Source: Nelumbo lutea (taxonomy: Eukaryota > Streptophyta > Magnoliopsida > Proteales > Nelumbonaceae). From it: a DNA stretch of 64,000 bases. The first letter of the stretch is position 1; every line of letters starts with the position of its first letter. The notes below the pieces were generated by a model, which worked only from the letters and a program-made list of their open reading frames with translations, had not been told where the DNA came from and searched no databases. This document shows positions 22,301-33,513 of the stretch, in pieces. The stretch spans positions 15,682,499 to 15,746,498 of the forward strand of contig JAKGHH010000006.1 of assembly GCA_022828595.1 (NCBI GenBank), written 5' to 3'. Both the position numbers and the translations under genes were made by a program.

Positions 22301-23420
22301 ATCAAAGTTCCAAGTACGATGAACCGGTCTTCCATCCAAGTATTCTAGCCGAAAGTTGTTGGGGCCGATGACTTGCTTGATTCTGTAGGGACCTTCCCAA
22401 TTGGAGTCGAGCTTGCCAACACTGGGCTCAAGCACCATGACTTTTCAGAGGATGGGGTCCCTTCCTTTTAGTGCCACTCTTTCACCCAGGAGTTGTAGTA
22501 GCGGGCTACCCTCTACTGATATGCTGCAACCTTGAGTTGAGACTGCTCTCGAATGCCTTCCAACAGACCCAAGTTGTTTCTTAGTTCTTCATCATTCTCG
22601 GCTTCACTGTATGCCTCGGTTCAAAGTGTTGGCTGGCCAATCTTTACAGCCTCGGTTCCATAGGGCAAGATGATCGGGGTCTCTCTCGTGGTAGTCCGAG
22701 GTGTCATCCGGTAAGCCCATAGGATGTTGTATAACTCGTCGGCCCAGAGCCCTTTGGCTCTGTCTAGCCTCGTCTTCAATTGATCAAGGATTGCCCTATT
22801 GGAGACCTCGACTAGGCCATTGGTTTGGGGGTACCCTACCGAGGTGTACTGCTGCTTGATGTTGAGGTTGGCACACCATTCTCTAAACCTAGCATCATCA
22901 AATTGCTTCCCGTTGTTAGTGACGAGCATTGAGGGGATGCCGAAGCAACAAATGATGTTTTTCTAGAAGAAGTTTTGGATAGTCAATGGCAATGGTAAGG
23001 TACTTTTTGTTCCTAGTTGCTTGAAGGAAGAGGCCGAGGAGATCCATTCCCCATTTGGCCAAGGACCATGGATTGTTGAGGGTCGAGAGGGTGATGGCTG
23101 ACCAATGGGAGATGTTGTAGTGTCTCTGGCACCGGTCACACTTCTTCACTAACTCAACTGCATCCTTCTGTATGGTCGACCAAAAATACCTTTGCCTTAG
23201 TGCTTTTTGGGCCAAGGCTCTGCCTCCAAGGTGGTTGCCGCAGATACCTTCATGGATCTCTCAAAGCACATTTTCACCCTCCTCCTAATGAAGGCATCAG
23301 AGGTAGGGTAAGGTGAAAGATATTCTATATAACTTCCCTTCAAGCAAAGTATAGTGGGTTGCCTGTTGTCGGACCCATCTTGCTTCATTCCTATCGGCGG
23401 ACAGTTGCTCATGCTGTAGG
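22300..23420 (-). pseudogene. Element A integrase
   Basis: Read 23420 to 22300. The zinc domain keeps CDRCQ and an upstream RYFWSTIQ segment. The core keeps GMDLLGLF (first aspartate). The second aspartate box reads LVTNNGKQF, so D is replaced by N. The third box keeps the glutamate (GLVEVSNRAI). The C-terminus has KLDSNWEGPYR and WNFDNLNY near 22420-22310. Frameshifts near 22920 and 23200 split it into three pieces. Integration activity is lost. Confidence 0.88.
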
Positions 23421-24410
23421 TAAGCGAGGATGGGGTCCATCCAACAATGGTCGGCTTGCATGAGGAGCACCTAAAATTCTTTGATGCTGGGTCATGCTAG
23501 CTTTTCAACACAAACAGTGTAGCGGAGGGTTGGACCCAATGTTCTTGCCAATTTGAATAGGAAATTGGCCCTCATTTTCTCGGTTCGGGAGCAAAGCGTT
23601 GAAAGTGGTGGGCAAGCTCTTGCACTTTGGCCAAGTACTTAGCCATGTTGAGTTCTCTGGCTTCATACTTGCCATTTACTTGGTTCACCACCAGTTGAGA
23701 GTCACTGAAGACTAATGTGTTGGGTGCCGAGGTCTTTGGCAAGCTACGAACTGGTGAGCAGGGCCTCATACTCAGCTTCATTGTTGGAAGACAAGAAGTC
23801 AAATCTCAATGCATACACCACCTCACTGTCATCTAGGGCAAGGAGTATGAGGCCTGCTCCAATTCCCTTAGCATTGGAATATCCATCCATGAACAATCTC
23901 TAAGTTGGCCTAGGTCCATCATCTTCTACAGAAGCTTGGCCGATGGATTTGTTGAAGGTGCACTCTACCAAAAAATCAGCTAGGGCTTGCGCTTTGATTG
24001 TAGGCCTCGACTGGTACTCTAGGTCAAACTCAGACAGCTCTATAGACCATTTGATCAGCTGACCTGAGGTCTTTGACTTGGAGAGGACAAACTTAAGGGG
24101 TTAGTTGGTTAATATGGTGATGTTGTGGGCTTGGAAGTAGGATCTGAGCTTCCAAGCCGAGGCCACCAGGGCAAAAGCTAGCTTTTCCACTTTAGGGTAT
24201 CTGGTCTCGGCGTCACAGATGACCTTGATGACATAGTAGATAGGCCTTTGCACTTCTTCTTCTTCTCACCAGAATAGAACTGATAGTCTCATCCCCGACA
24301 GAGAGGTATAGGAACAACATGTCTCCTAGAAGCGGCTGAGTGAGTAGAGGGGGCGAGGTGAGGTAAGACTTTGGCTCATTAAAGGCCTGTTGGCATTCTT
24401 CAGTCCTCTA
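23421..24410 (-). pseudogene. Element A RNase H
   Basis: The downstream block is clear: LVFSDSQLVVNQVNGKYEA near 23722-23666, then LNMAKYLAKVQELAHHF. Upstream, broken frames hold the first RNase H block (YSTQPSTTRFHTLR-like segment lost). A 3' region near 23870-23900 encodes the NNEAEYEA-type block in another frame. A stop-rich link joins it to RT. Confidence 0.7.
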
Positions 24411-25285
24411 GAAGTCCTTTAGTTTCTTAAGGGCTTAGAAGAAGGGTAGGCTACAGTCAATCGACTTTGACATGAATCTACTGAGAGCAACCAATTGACT
24501 GGTGAGTCTCTACGTCTCCTTGATCGACCGATGTGGTGCCATGTCAAGTATAGCCTGAATCTTCTCTGGGTTGATCTCAATACCCCATTGCATGATGGCG
24601 AAGCCCAAGAATTTGCCCGAGGTGACGCCAAAAGCACAAGTGTTGGGATTAAGCGTCATGTTATACTTTCGCAAAGTGGTAAAGGTCTCAGCTAGGTCTG
24701 AGGTGTGCTGGTCTGCCATTAGGCTCTTCACAACCATGTCATCCACATAGGATTTAACGTTTCTTAAGGTCGAAGAGCATGCCTTTGTAGTAGTAGGTGC
24801 CTTGCTCAGTGATGAATGAAGTCTTCTCCTCGTCCTCATCATGCGTCTTTATTTGGTTATATCCAGAGAAGGCATCCATTAAGCTAAACAGTTCGTACCC
24901 TGTGGTGGCATCAACGAGGTGGTCGATCCTCGGCAAAGGAAAGCTGTATTTGAGGCAAGCTCGGTTGAGGTCTATGAAATCAATACAGATTCTCCATTTC
25001 CCATTAGGATTCTTTATCATGACTACATTAGACAACTAGGTAGGGTAATGTACCTCTCAGATGGAGCTAGTGTCAAGTAGCTTGTCAATCTCCTCTCCGA
25101 TGGCTTTCTAATGTTCTAGTACACAATTCATCTTTTTTGCCAAACTGGCCTACAACTCGGGTCCACACTCAACCTATGAGTAATGACCAAAGGGTCAATT
25201 CTAGGCATGTCAACGGTAGACCAAGCAAAGACATCTGCATTAGTTTTAAGGAAGCTTACCAATTCAGAAAGGGTGTTTGGAGGAA
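24411..25285 (-). pseudogene. Element A reverse transcriptase
   Basis: Read 25285 to 24411. It opens with a LPPNTLSELVSFLKTNADVF segment. NPNGKWRICIDFIDLNRAC, PLPRIDHLVDAT and SLMDAFSGYNQI follow, then a deletion of about 20 codons just before the catalytic box. SYVDDMVVKS keeps both aspartates, and GKFLGF follows. The region resumes right after insertion C, so the domain order of the element is preserved. Confidence 0.9.
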
Positions 25286-25299
25286 GGTTGTGAAGAAAG

Positions 25300-26280
25300 G
25301 GTTATGATCCATCATATGGATGGCTGAACCATGCTAGATGGCTGGGTGAAATTTCAAAAATTTTCTAATCTTTTCGGGAATCGAATTCCCTAAGTTTTGA
25401 AAAACTGCACTTTTATGATTGGTCTTGCATTGAACCAGACCAAATTTGAAACCAACCAAAGAGAATATTGAAGTTAGTTTATCAAAAAACAAGTGGAATG
25501 AATTAGTTGGCTACTTTAATGTTCAGCCCCCTGTATCTTGATAGAATGTCTTCTATCAAGAAACACTTAAGTGAGGTTTTCTAAGTGTGTGACTTTTGTC
25601 ATTCCCCTTGTGTGAGTGGGAGGGTGTTGCATGGATATTTTGCGGGTAGAGTACCCAACCCCCCTTTCGCTTTAATAGAAGGCATTTCTAGTATCGCATC
25701 AGGTATCTAAAATGTGGGACGAAGGAAAGCCCCCATTCATTGTGCGAGTATTCAAAGTCATAAATTTTATTGCAAATTGTGTTTGTAGGTAACAAAGAAA
25801 ACCCAAGTAATCAAAATCGAATATTTTGTGAACCTTCACTGTGAGTGAAGGCCTTTGTATGTTTCCTGGTGATTGTCAGCATAATTGGCCTCTTGTCACA
25901 AATCATTAGAGAGAAGAAAGAAATCGACTATTTTCCATTTCCCGAAGCATTGCTAGGTGCGATAAGGTTATCTCTATATAATGCAAACAACTTAGCACGC
26001 GCATAGGAATGGGGAGTTGAACCTTTTCATAGGAGAATATGACTTTCCCAAGGATTGAGATGAATGTTGTCGTGCCTTGAGAAAATAAGTCTCTATATGG
26101 GTGATATGGTTAATTTTGCGATGAATTTTGGTCATCACATGAGAAAATTATTGAAACGAGCATTGTTCTTAGCAAAGTATCATCACCTATGTATGGGATG
26201 TCTTAAGTTTGTTTTTCCTCAAATCATTGCATTTATAAGTTGAACAAAATATCTATATTTGTAAGTTAGCAAAGATCATT
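25300..26280. other. Left part of insertion C, no gene seen
   Basis: About 1 kb, AT-rich, with no recognised protein. It contains C's minus-strand end. Confidence 0.4.
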
Positions 26281-26289
26281 CCTGATGTC

Positions 26290-26620
26290 ACTGAAGTCTC
26301 CCTGGGGCTGCTAGGGGATGTGAGTGTGCCTGGGGTTGATAGGGAATCTGAGTGCAAGCCTAAGGTTGTTAGGTGAAATAAGCACGCATGGGGTTGTCAG
26401 GGCTTTCCCGGGGTTGCCAGGGAATCTGGGTGCAAGACTGAGGTTGCTAGGGCCTTCCCGAGGTTGCCGAAAAATCTAAGTACAAGCCTGAGATTCCCAA
26501 GTGATATAAGCATATGTTGTGATTCCCAAGTAATATAAGCATATGTTGTGAGGGCCTTCCCATGATTGTTGGGGAATCTGAGTGCAATCTTGGGGTTGCA
26601 TAGGATTCTAATTTAAAACA
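26290..26620. repeat. G-rich minisatellite in insertion C
   Basis: Units of about 50-60 bp built on GGGGTTG(C/A)(C/T)AGGG, GAATCTGAGTGCAAGCCTGAGG and GGGCCTTCCC recur about five or six times. One internal piece (GATTCCCAAGTGATATAAGC...) is duplicated with a 34-bp spacing. Confidence 0.7.
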
Positions 26621-26639
26621 ATTGTTTTGAATCATTTAC

Positions 26640-27879
26640 CATTCAGATTTATTTAAAGCCCTATAGTTGTATTGTGATTAGTTAAAAGTTGATTTAGTTT
26701 ATATATTTTAATAATGTTGACGTCAAATAAGCAGCAATTATTAATGGCAACCATGCATGACAAGGAAAGATTGAAAACCGTGTATGACACGGCTACTTAG
26801 TTTTGGATTTCTTTTTGAGGTGGGTTGAGACCGACCTGTTTGGCGTTTAGTGAGAACGGGTCAACACCAACCCATCTTCTATCTTCTTCGCCCGATTGGT
26901 AGAAACGGGTTTTCTCATGGCGCCTCCTTAAATCATCATACATATTTTCACTCGCACCCATAATATATATTTAAGTTAAAAGGTTAAGGAATACTCGGAT
27001 TCAAGAGTAATGATGACCTCTCGCATTTGGCTCTATTCCGGCAAAGCAGCGCCTTCCTTCTGCAAAACAAAGATTTCTTGTCTTAGGCATTCAATCTCTG
27101 TTGATTCCCGGTTGAAACCGCTGGTCATTCAGTGGCCTAACTCGAGAGTTTGCAGCGGCGAAAAAAAGAAGACTTGGGTTGTGAACAGTTCGGTGCCGAA
27201 TCCTGCTTAAGGGGTAACAGTTGGGTGCCGAATCCTGCTTGTGACTTCGGGGCCCGTCTGCTCAGGTGAACTTGATGGGAAGGGGACTGGTTCGGACTCG
27301 GGTAGCTTTACTAACATCTTGGCGATACTCTTCTCAGAGTGTGGGATCGATTTCAACAAGGAAATTGCCCAGGATTCATCAGTCCATCAGGGAATAGTTA
27401 TGCAAGGAACGAAACGAGAAACAGAATAGAGAGTGGCTATGGTGGAAGAAATCGCAAAATACAATGAGGGGAGAAATAAATTTATCAGTCATCACTGATT
27501 CAGATTTAATTTTTAGCACAAGGAAAATCAAAAAATACAATGAAGAGGTTGACAACAATGAAGACAATAAACCGGGCCCCTGGGGGATCTCTCGTTGCTA
27601 TCGTCAGAACAGGACGACGATGAATAGTGCCTCTTCTTCAGCCGACTGGTGGAAGGGAGGGAGACACCACCGCCCCTGTTCGGTGTTGAGATCGGGAAGA
27701 CGAACAATAGAAATTTTTTCGGGATTTAGTTCGAGCCAACCGAGAACGCAAAGTTGTGGGACTTGCGCAGATCTCCAGAGATTTTGGGATTTAGTTCGAG
27801 CCAACCGAGAAAACTTATACCGACAAGACGAAACATTTCATGCTAATATCTCTATAGATCCGAGACAACAACCATAGAT
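26640..27879 (+). other. Unassigned region of insertion C
   Basis: Short open frames exist at 27010-27210, 27241-27429 and 27464-27877, but none matches a family I recognise. There are small direct duplications: GTGCCGAATCCTGCTT at 27192 and 27224, and GGGATTTAGTTCGAGCCAAC at 27721 and 27787. It may be element leader sequence or a captured gene piece. Confidence 0.3.
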
Positions 27880-28585
27880 TCTAATGTAAGTATCATGGTA
27901 ATGTGGAGGTTGGTCGGTTTCCAAAGATGACAGAAAAAAGAGAGGATGTGAGGAAGAGAATAGAAGAGAGGAGAGAAGGGAGTTGCTTCCCTCTCATAAA
28001 CCCTAGGTCAAAGTTGTATATTGTTGTTCCTCTTTGGGAAGAATTGCTCTCCCCTTTTTATAAAGGGAAAATTAAGGCTATCAAGGAATAAATTCTTTCC
28101 TATTAGGAAATAGGATTTTGTTTGACTATTAAGAAATCATTATTAGAGAATCTTATCCCTTCCGGATTCTCTCCGTATGTGACTCCATTATACTGACGTG
28201 GTGTGGGTGACATCATTATTTGGTAGGCATGCTTTCATTAAACCCGCATGCATAATTTAAAGACGCACATATAACCGGCATTTATTCACAATCAACTATG
28301 ATTCTGCAGTTCTGTAATGGTATAGGGTTCATTGCAACTCTATGCGTGTTCAGGATTCATCACAAATTCACACATATTCGAGGTTCATCGCAAATCCGCA
28401 TGCATCTTATAGATTACCATAGATTTGCATGTGTCTATGCTTTATCGCAGATTTGCAATGAACTATGAACTCATCACAAACGCGTGATGGGTTATAGATT
28501 CATCACAAGTGTCCGTGTAGTGTTGGTTTGACACCCTTTGTACTTTGATGGTCTTAGAGACCACTATGTACCTATAGATACCACA
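27880..28585 (+). repeat. LTR-like copy related to insertion D, opposite orientation
   Basis: Read on the plus strand it shares GTGGAGGTTGG, a purine-rich GAGAGA segment, CCCTAGGTCAAAGTT, GATGAGTTCATA/GATGAATCTATA motifs and CACTATGTACCTATAG with the minus-strand reading of 30657-30338. It is about 700 bp, twice D's length. The extra part includes TTTTTATAAAGGG, a possible TATA box, near 28056. Confidence 0.55.
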
Positions 28586-28599
28586 AACACAGATCCCAA

Positions 28600-30185
28600 G
28601 GTGGAAGTTCACGCCCAAATTAGTCTTAAAACCAACCTCCACTAAAGATGGTATAGTGTTTTCCAGAAGCCGGTTCAGCAACACAGTTTTCAGCAAAATT
28701 GCTATCCAACTACTTGGATCGAACTGGGGAAGGTGAGCACGAAATTCCTCTAGATTTTTCTTGCAAAAATCAGAAGAAAACGGATCTCTATTAATCCCAA
28801 AATAGTTCTGGTTGAACTAGGGTTTCTTAGGAGACAAAAATAAGAAGAGAGAACAAAATAAAGAGGTGTTCTAGTCTATTTCGCCCTCTTCTTCATTTAT
28901 CTTTTTATGGAGCACTTCTCCTAATTAAATTAGGAGATTATCCAAATCTAATTTGGATTTAGACCCTATTAAGTGACAAAACTTATCCTCTTAAGAGGAT
29001 GGATGCTCCATATCCATTTCTAAACCCAGATTAGCCCCATGTGACATGACAACTTAAGTTTTAATGTGACAGATTAATTAATCATATTAATTATGGGCCT
29101 TAGGCCCATCAGCTATAGGGCTCACAACCCAAAGGTGTTGCATGGCCAACTTAAGCCTAGTTTATATGGCGTGGGATGCCACAATGACCTCACATAAGTC
29201 CAAAAGGGTTTGGCCCAGCCTCTGTGAAAAGTTTGGCCAAATTCACTGTTAAACACAACCAACCCCTGAGCACATTACTATAGGAATCAAAATGGGCCCA
29301 ACATTTACACTTAAATGATCTTTGAATTCATCCATCCTATGAAGACATAAGGAAAATGGATTTAATAAAGATAAAGCTCATCAGGTAATCAACCCTATAA
29401 TGGTCTCTTACACAACCTCTCAGCCCATAATGATCAAACATTGCCCGAAAGGGAATGACCTCTCCCCAGGCTGCAAGGTGTAGTGTGACACTCTCTACTC
29501 GTATGAATCCTAGGGGTTAAAACTTATCGCAAACATTTTTCATAAAACATATCATATAAATATATTTTGCAAAACCAAATCTCAAACACAATTGAAATCC
29601 ATTGCCAGCAGTTTAGGTTTCCATCCGAGAGAGTGTAAGCCTATCATTCACTTTGTCTAACAAAGGGGCTGATCCTATCACTATGATCACCCACTCAAGT
29701 GAATTCTCAGACTGCCCTAACATACCTAGGTTTTGAATCTCAATGGATCTCACTGATTGGCATATCAAAGACAACCCAATCCAACACCTAGTGTAGTATC
29801 ATAATCAAGTCTAGGAGTTATGTGTAACTTTCCAGTTTTGCTCATCAATCTCCAAGGTTCAAGACATAATTGAAAATGGTCTGGGTTAGTGTTTCAACCA
29901 AACACACTCTCCATATGCTTTGGTCTAACCCTAACAACTGAGACAAGCTGCCCCAACTTCTTTGGCAGTACATCAGTGTCAACCTTTGCAAAATAAACTC
30001 CCCAAATCTATCCAACGGCTAAAAACATTCTAAACTTACATGAGTCTCATAAGTGTCTAGTTTAAGGGGTAATTTCAAAGAAACATACCAATATCAACAT
30101 GAAACAATAATGTACTTTTATTCATCTACAATAAATGTATTTGTACATCAATCTGATTGGAGCTAAGGGCATACACTATCTAATA
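28600..30185 (-). repeat. LTR-like 5' end of insertion C
   Basis: The minus-strand start (TATTAGATAGTGTATGCCC) and long, low-coding sequence with AATAAAAGTACA near 30108-30125 look like a long plant copia LTR. CCATAAAAAGATAAATG near 28895-28911 could be its TATA region. The inner boundary is not resolved. Confidence 0.45.
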
Positions 30186-30190
30186 GGTTG

Positions 30191-30337
30191 GACCTGACGC
30201 TCACCGTCTTCTCGAGCTCATCCCCGTCTAAGGGAACTGAGATGAGGTCCTCGAATGGTTGGTGTCGACTTGTTGGTTTCATCCCTAAGGTCAAGCCCCT
30301 CCAACGACAAAGATTCCTTATTCTTGCCCATTAGTGC
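30191..30337 (-). pseudogene. Element A pol, protease-RT linker
   Basis: On the minus strand the frames give GKNKESLSLEGLDLRDE and, after a one-base shift, FEDLISVPLDGDELEKTVSV. This is the linker that precedes RT in Tat-type polyproteins. It is isolated here by insertions D and C. Confidence 0.75.
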
Positions 30338-30657
30338 TGCTATAGGTACATAGTGGTCGCTCAGATCATCAGAACACAAAAGGTGTCAAATTAATATCAC
30401 ACAGATGCTTGCGATGAGTTCACAACACATCAGACATCTGAGATGAGTTCACAACTCATCAGACATTTGCGATGAGTTCATAACTCATCAATTGTAACAA
30501 ACTTGTGCCCGAAATGAGTTGCGATGAACTTTGACCTAGGGCTTCTCAAGAATAGGACTTTCCCTTCTCTTCCCCACGTTTCTCTCTCTTTCCTATCACC
30601 TTTTTCTGGACCTTTGGAGACTTGACCAACCTCTACAGTCTCACCATTGCACCAACA
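30338..30657 (-). mobile_element. Insertion D: short solo-LTR-like insert in element A
   Basis: On the minus strand it starts TGTTGGTGCAATGG (30657) and ends CCTATAGCA (30338), about 320 bp. Element A coding text stops just before and resumes just after. Flanks are AGTGC and ACTAC, an imperfect 5-bp pair. Inside are three GATGAGTT(C/G)(A/T)(A/G)AAC-type repeats. Confidence 0.55.
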
Positions 30658-31057
30658 ACTACCAAATAACACTATTTGGTAGTTTGCAAATCCCCTTGAA
30701 CGACTCTGACACCATGCTTAGTGGGTAACTTGAGGGCTCGATGGTAGGAGGAGATGGCTGTCTTGAGTGCATGAAGGGCTGGCTGATCGATGATGGCGTT
30801 TTAGGGGAGCCGATCTTCACGACCAGGAACTCGGTCATCCTCGTCACTTGTCGAGGCTCTATCCCTACCATAATCGGTAGGGCGATTCTTTCCTCCGGTT
30901 TAGTGATGCTCCTAGAGAAATGGACGAGTCGCATGTCGACTAGTTATAGCTGCTCTGCAATCAACTTCATCTTCTCAAAAGTGTCATGGAAGAGGATGTC
31001 TACTGATGATCCGTTGTCGATGAGGATCCTCTTTACCATGAAATTGGAAATGGTCAT
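30658..31057 (-). pseudogene. Element A protease, C-terminal part
   Basis: Read 31057 to 30658: [19 protein letters not shown] holds the DNG catalytic position (D-N-G instead of D-S-G). FSRSITKPEERIALPIMVG, TEFLVVKIGSP and a QPFMH segment follow, and after a shift SSYHRALKLPTKHGVRVVQG. A TAA stop follows AEQL. It joins in frame to the part left of insertion B (39849 upward). Confidence 0.88.
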
Positions 31058-31560
31058 TGATGCAGCGCGATCCGGGCACTCCTAGCTAGTGGACGTCTAG
31101 CTCCTGGCTGGCGATGGACGGTACCTGAGAAGAGGAAGATGAAGGATTCCCGGGGAGCTCGCCCGGTGGGAATACTCCAATGCTTAAGTTAGAATACTTG
31201 AGAGAGCTGTAAAAGGTGCAAAGAGAACTAAGAGTGCAGATAGCGCTAGATTAGTTCAAGTTCAGTTACTTTCACCCCTTCAACATTGGGGCCTTTAAAT
31301 ACAGATGTTCTTGTCAAATCGGGCATAACCGCCACTGGCCCTCTGTCGTAGCCGTTATTTTCCAGGGCTGTGCAGGTAACCGTTGCAGAGTACTTCCCAA
31401 TCAGATGAGAGGCACGACCCAGAAAGGATAGACACGCCACAACCTTTCGAGAAACGTGGATGTAGTCTGTTGGGCTGGCAGGGACTGCACCATCAGTCAA
31501 GAAACGTGGTGCAGTCTGACGGGTACGGTCTTGTCAGATAAGAAGCTTCCTAAAAATACC
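31058..31560 (-). repeat. Element B terminal repeat, minus orientation (partial LTR)
   Basis: On the minus strand a TATA-like GTATTTAAAGGCCCC (near 31288-31302) is followed by a leader with ATTCTAACTTAAGCATTGGA and CACCGGGCGAGCTCCCCGGG. The latter is typical of the transcribed part of plant gypsy LTRs. It ends GCGCTGCATCA at the host junction. The upstream boundary is unresolved. Two AAGAAACGTGG(A/T) motifs sit near 31441 and 31499. Confidence 0.6.
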
Positions 31561-31960
31561 GCGTCGCTCAATAGCGAGCTACCTTGTAGCGAGCTCCTGA
31601 GGTATCCCGAGGTGGTTCCGCCATGAGGTTGCCTTTGGGGCAGTCCTCTTGCCTAAGTATTGGAGCGAGTTGATCCTCTCAGCTCACGAGCTGGGATAGA
31701 CTTGGCTTGGAGTATTCCCTTTCAGCATACTGGGGTGTTTGAGCTCGCGCTATAGCGAGCTCGTTCTGTGGCAAGCTATAATGTAGTGAGCTGACCTACG
31801 AGGACCTTAACAAGTTCGCCGACGAGCCGACCCCAGTCACACTTAAAGAACTTCCACTTGTTGAACTTCCAATCACACTTCATCAAGCAAATCCTGAGCC
31901 GACGAAGCAGCAGCGGAGGCGCCGATGAGCTCGCCGAACTGCCACTTGCGTCCTGCCCGA
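31561..31960 (+). other. Element B left interior, repeat-rich
   Basis: Repeated AGCGAGCT motifs (31572, 31587, 31755 and others). A segment at 31862-31894 almost repeats one at 35138-35169 of B's own RNase H region (CACACTTCATCAAGCAAATC). No PBS was found here. Confidence 0.4.
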
Positions 31961-32745
31961 GCTCAAGGGTAAGGAGGAGGTAAGCTCAGATGAAGTAGAA
32001 GCTACCTCTCTCCTTTCAGTTCCTTCCCCTCTGTCGCTAGAACTTCTTGTTGTTCCTATGCCAAAGGACTTCAAGCTTCCTCCCCTGGATAAGTATGATG
32101 GATCCTTCGATCTGAATGACAATGTTGATGCCTTCCAATCCTAGATGCACCTGGCAGGGGCCAGTGAATCCTGTATGTGTGTGGCTTTCTCTACCACTTT
32201 CAAAGGAATGACCTGCACATGGTACTAGAATCTCACGTCCGGATCGATAAGAAGTTGGGCGTAGTTCGTGCAAGTCTTCACTTCCCATTTTGTCACTAGC
32301 AAGAGGTGCCCAAGAACTCAGGAGAGCCTCCTTGGCATAGTCTAGAAGGAAGGGGAATCCATTCTGAGTCAGCCTTTCCGAGCTCCAATAGCCGAAAGAA
32401 CATACTACACGCCCCTGAACGCGAAGCGGGCCGAGATCCTTATGGCGATCAAGGACGCCTCGTATGTAAAGTGGCCACCTAGGCTAAAGGCAGATCCTAG
32501 TGCAAGAAATAAATTTCCATAAAGACCACGGTCATAGCACTGAAAATTGTGAAAACCTCCACAATGAGATAGAGAAACTCATCCATCAAGGATACTTGAG
32601 AAATTTTGTACAAAATAATAATAATAATAATAATAAAGCAGGTCGGTAGGGGGAGCAGAGTAGAGATGCTCCCGAATCTAGCAGGCAGGCAAAGCAACTG
32701 CAGAGGCAGCCCCCTGAAGAGAGACCAGTTCGGGGGACTATCCAC
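31960..32745 (+). pseudogene. Element B gag
   Basis: Pieces over shifting frames: MPKDFKLPPLDKYDGSFD near 32058-32115, DAFQS and MHLAGASESCMCVAFSTTFK near 32128-32210, then a deletion of the gag middle. YTPLNAKRAEILMAIKDASY follows near 32409-32465, and the zinc-knuckle-like HKDHGHSTENCENLHNEIEK near 32517-32580. An (AAT)n microsatellite at 32610-32635 encodes poly-N. Confidence 0.82.
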
Positions 32746-33375
32746 GTGATTGTCGGAGGTTCGATTGTCGCAGGTTGTACTTCGGTTGTAGCTCAGGCAT
32801 CAGATCGCGAGGCCACTACGGAAGAGCAGAATCCCCCAAAGTGGCCAAGGATGGAAGACCCGATCTTCTTCACAGAGGACGACGTGCGCGGGGTTCACTA
32901 CCCCCATGATGACGCACTCGTCATAAAGATAAAGATTAATGACTTTGAAGTCAAGAGTGTCCTCGTCGACTCCAGCAGCTCGGCAGATATCCTTTTCAAA
33001 GCAGCATTCGACCAACTCTAGTTCCAAGAAAGTGACCTGAAGCCCGCAAATACTCCCCTGTTAGGCTTCAGCGGAGAGGAAGTCAGGCCCCTAGGAAGGA
33101 TTACAGTACCTGTGGAAGTTGGCACCTGGCCTAGCATAGTGAGGCTCAACCATGACTTCTTAGTGGTCGCAACCCCCTCCCTGTACAATGCCATAGTAAG
33201 GCAGCCGATTACCCATGCCCTACATGTTGTAGTCTCCACTTACTATTTGGCAATGAAGTTCCCCACAGACTTTGGAATCGGGATAGTGCGAGGTGACCAG
33301 CTTGAGTCTCACAAGTGTTATGTCGCCGCCCTCAAAGGGAAAGCCAAGGTGGCCGATGACCTCGAGCTGGAGTGA
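32746..33375 (+). pseudogene. Element B protease
   Basis: Two open stretches (32746-33021 and 33112-33375) are separated by a TAG at 33019-33021. Motifs are ITFT-like FFTEDDVRGVHYPHDDALV and SVLVDSSSSADILF, in which the catalytic D(S/T)G reads DSS. NTPLLGFSGEEVRPLGRITV and TYYLAMKFPTDFGIGIVRG follow. Length and order are normal for the lineage, but the protease active site is altered. Confidence 0.88.
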
Positions 33376-33513
33376 CCTACGGAGCAGTACAAGGAGCAAA
33401 CTGCACCCACAGAAGAGACTGTCTCCATCCCGGCATCGATGGAGGACCCAGCTCGAACACTTCAAATCGGCGCTTCCATTGAGGAGCCTCTGTGATTTCA
33501 ACTGGTATGCTTC

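Larger units (their letters stand above)
25291..30185 (-). mobile_element. Insertion C: copia-like LTR element or long LTR unit inside element A
   Basis: Both ends are fixed by the host: A's coding sequence stops at 30186-30190 and resumes at 25286-25290, and both of these 5-mers are GGTTG. On the minus strand C starts TATTAGATAGTGTATGCCC, close to copia TGTTAG starts with one transition, and ends CTTTCTTCA. No copia protein is left. The interior holds a minisatellite, unassigned sequence and an LTR-like copy of D in the opposite direction. Confidence 0.75.

Noticed and set aside
30700..30720. Copia PBS-like GACTCTGACACCATG (reverse of TGGTGTCAGAGTC)
   Set aside because: It lies inside element A's protease coding sequence (HGVRVV region), with no LTR end beside it.
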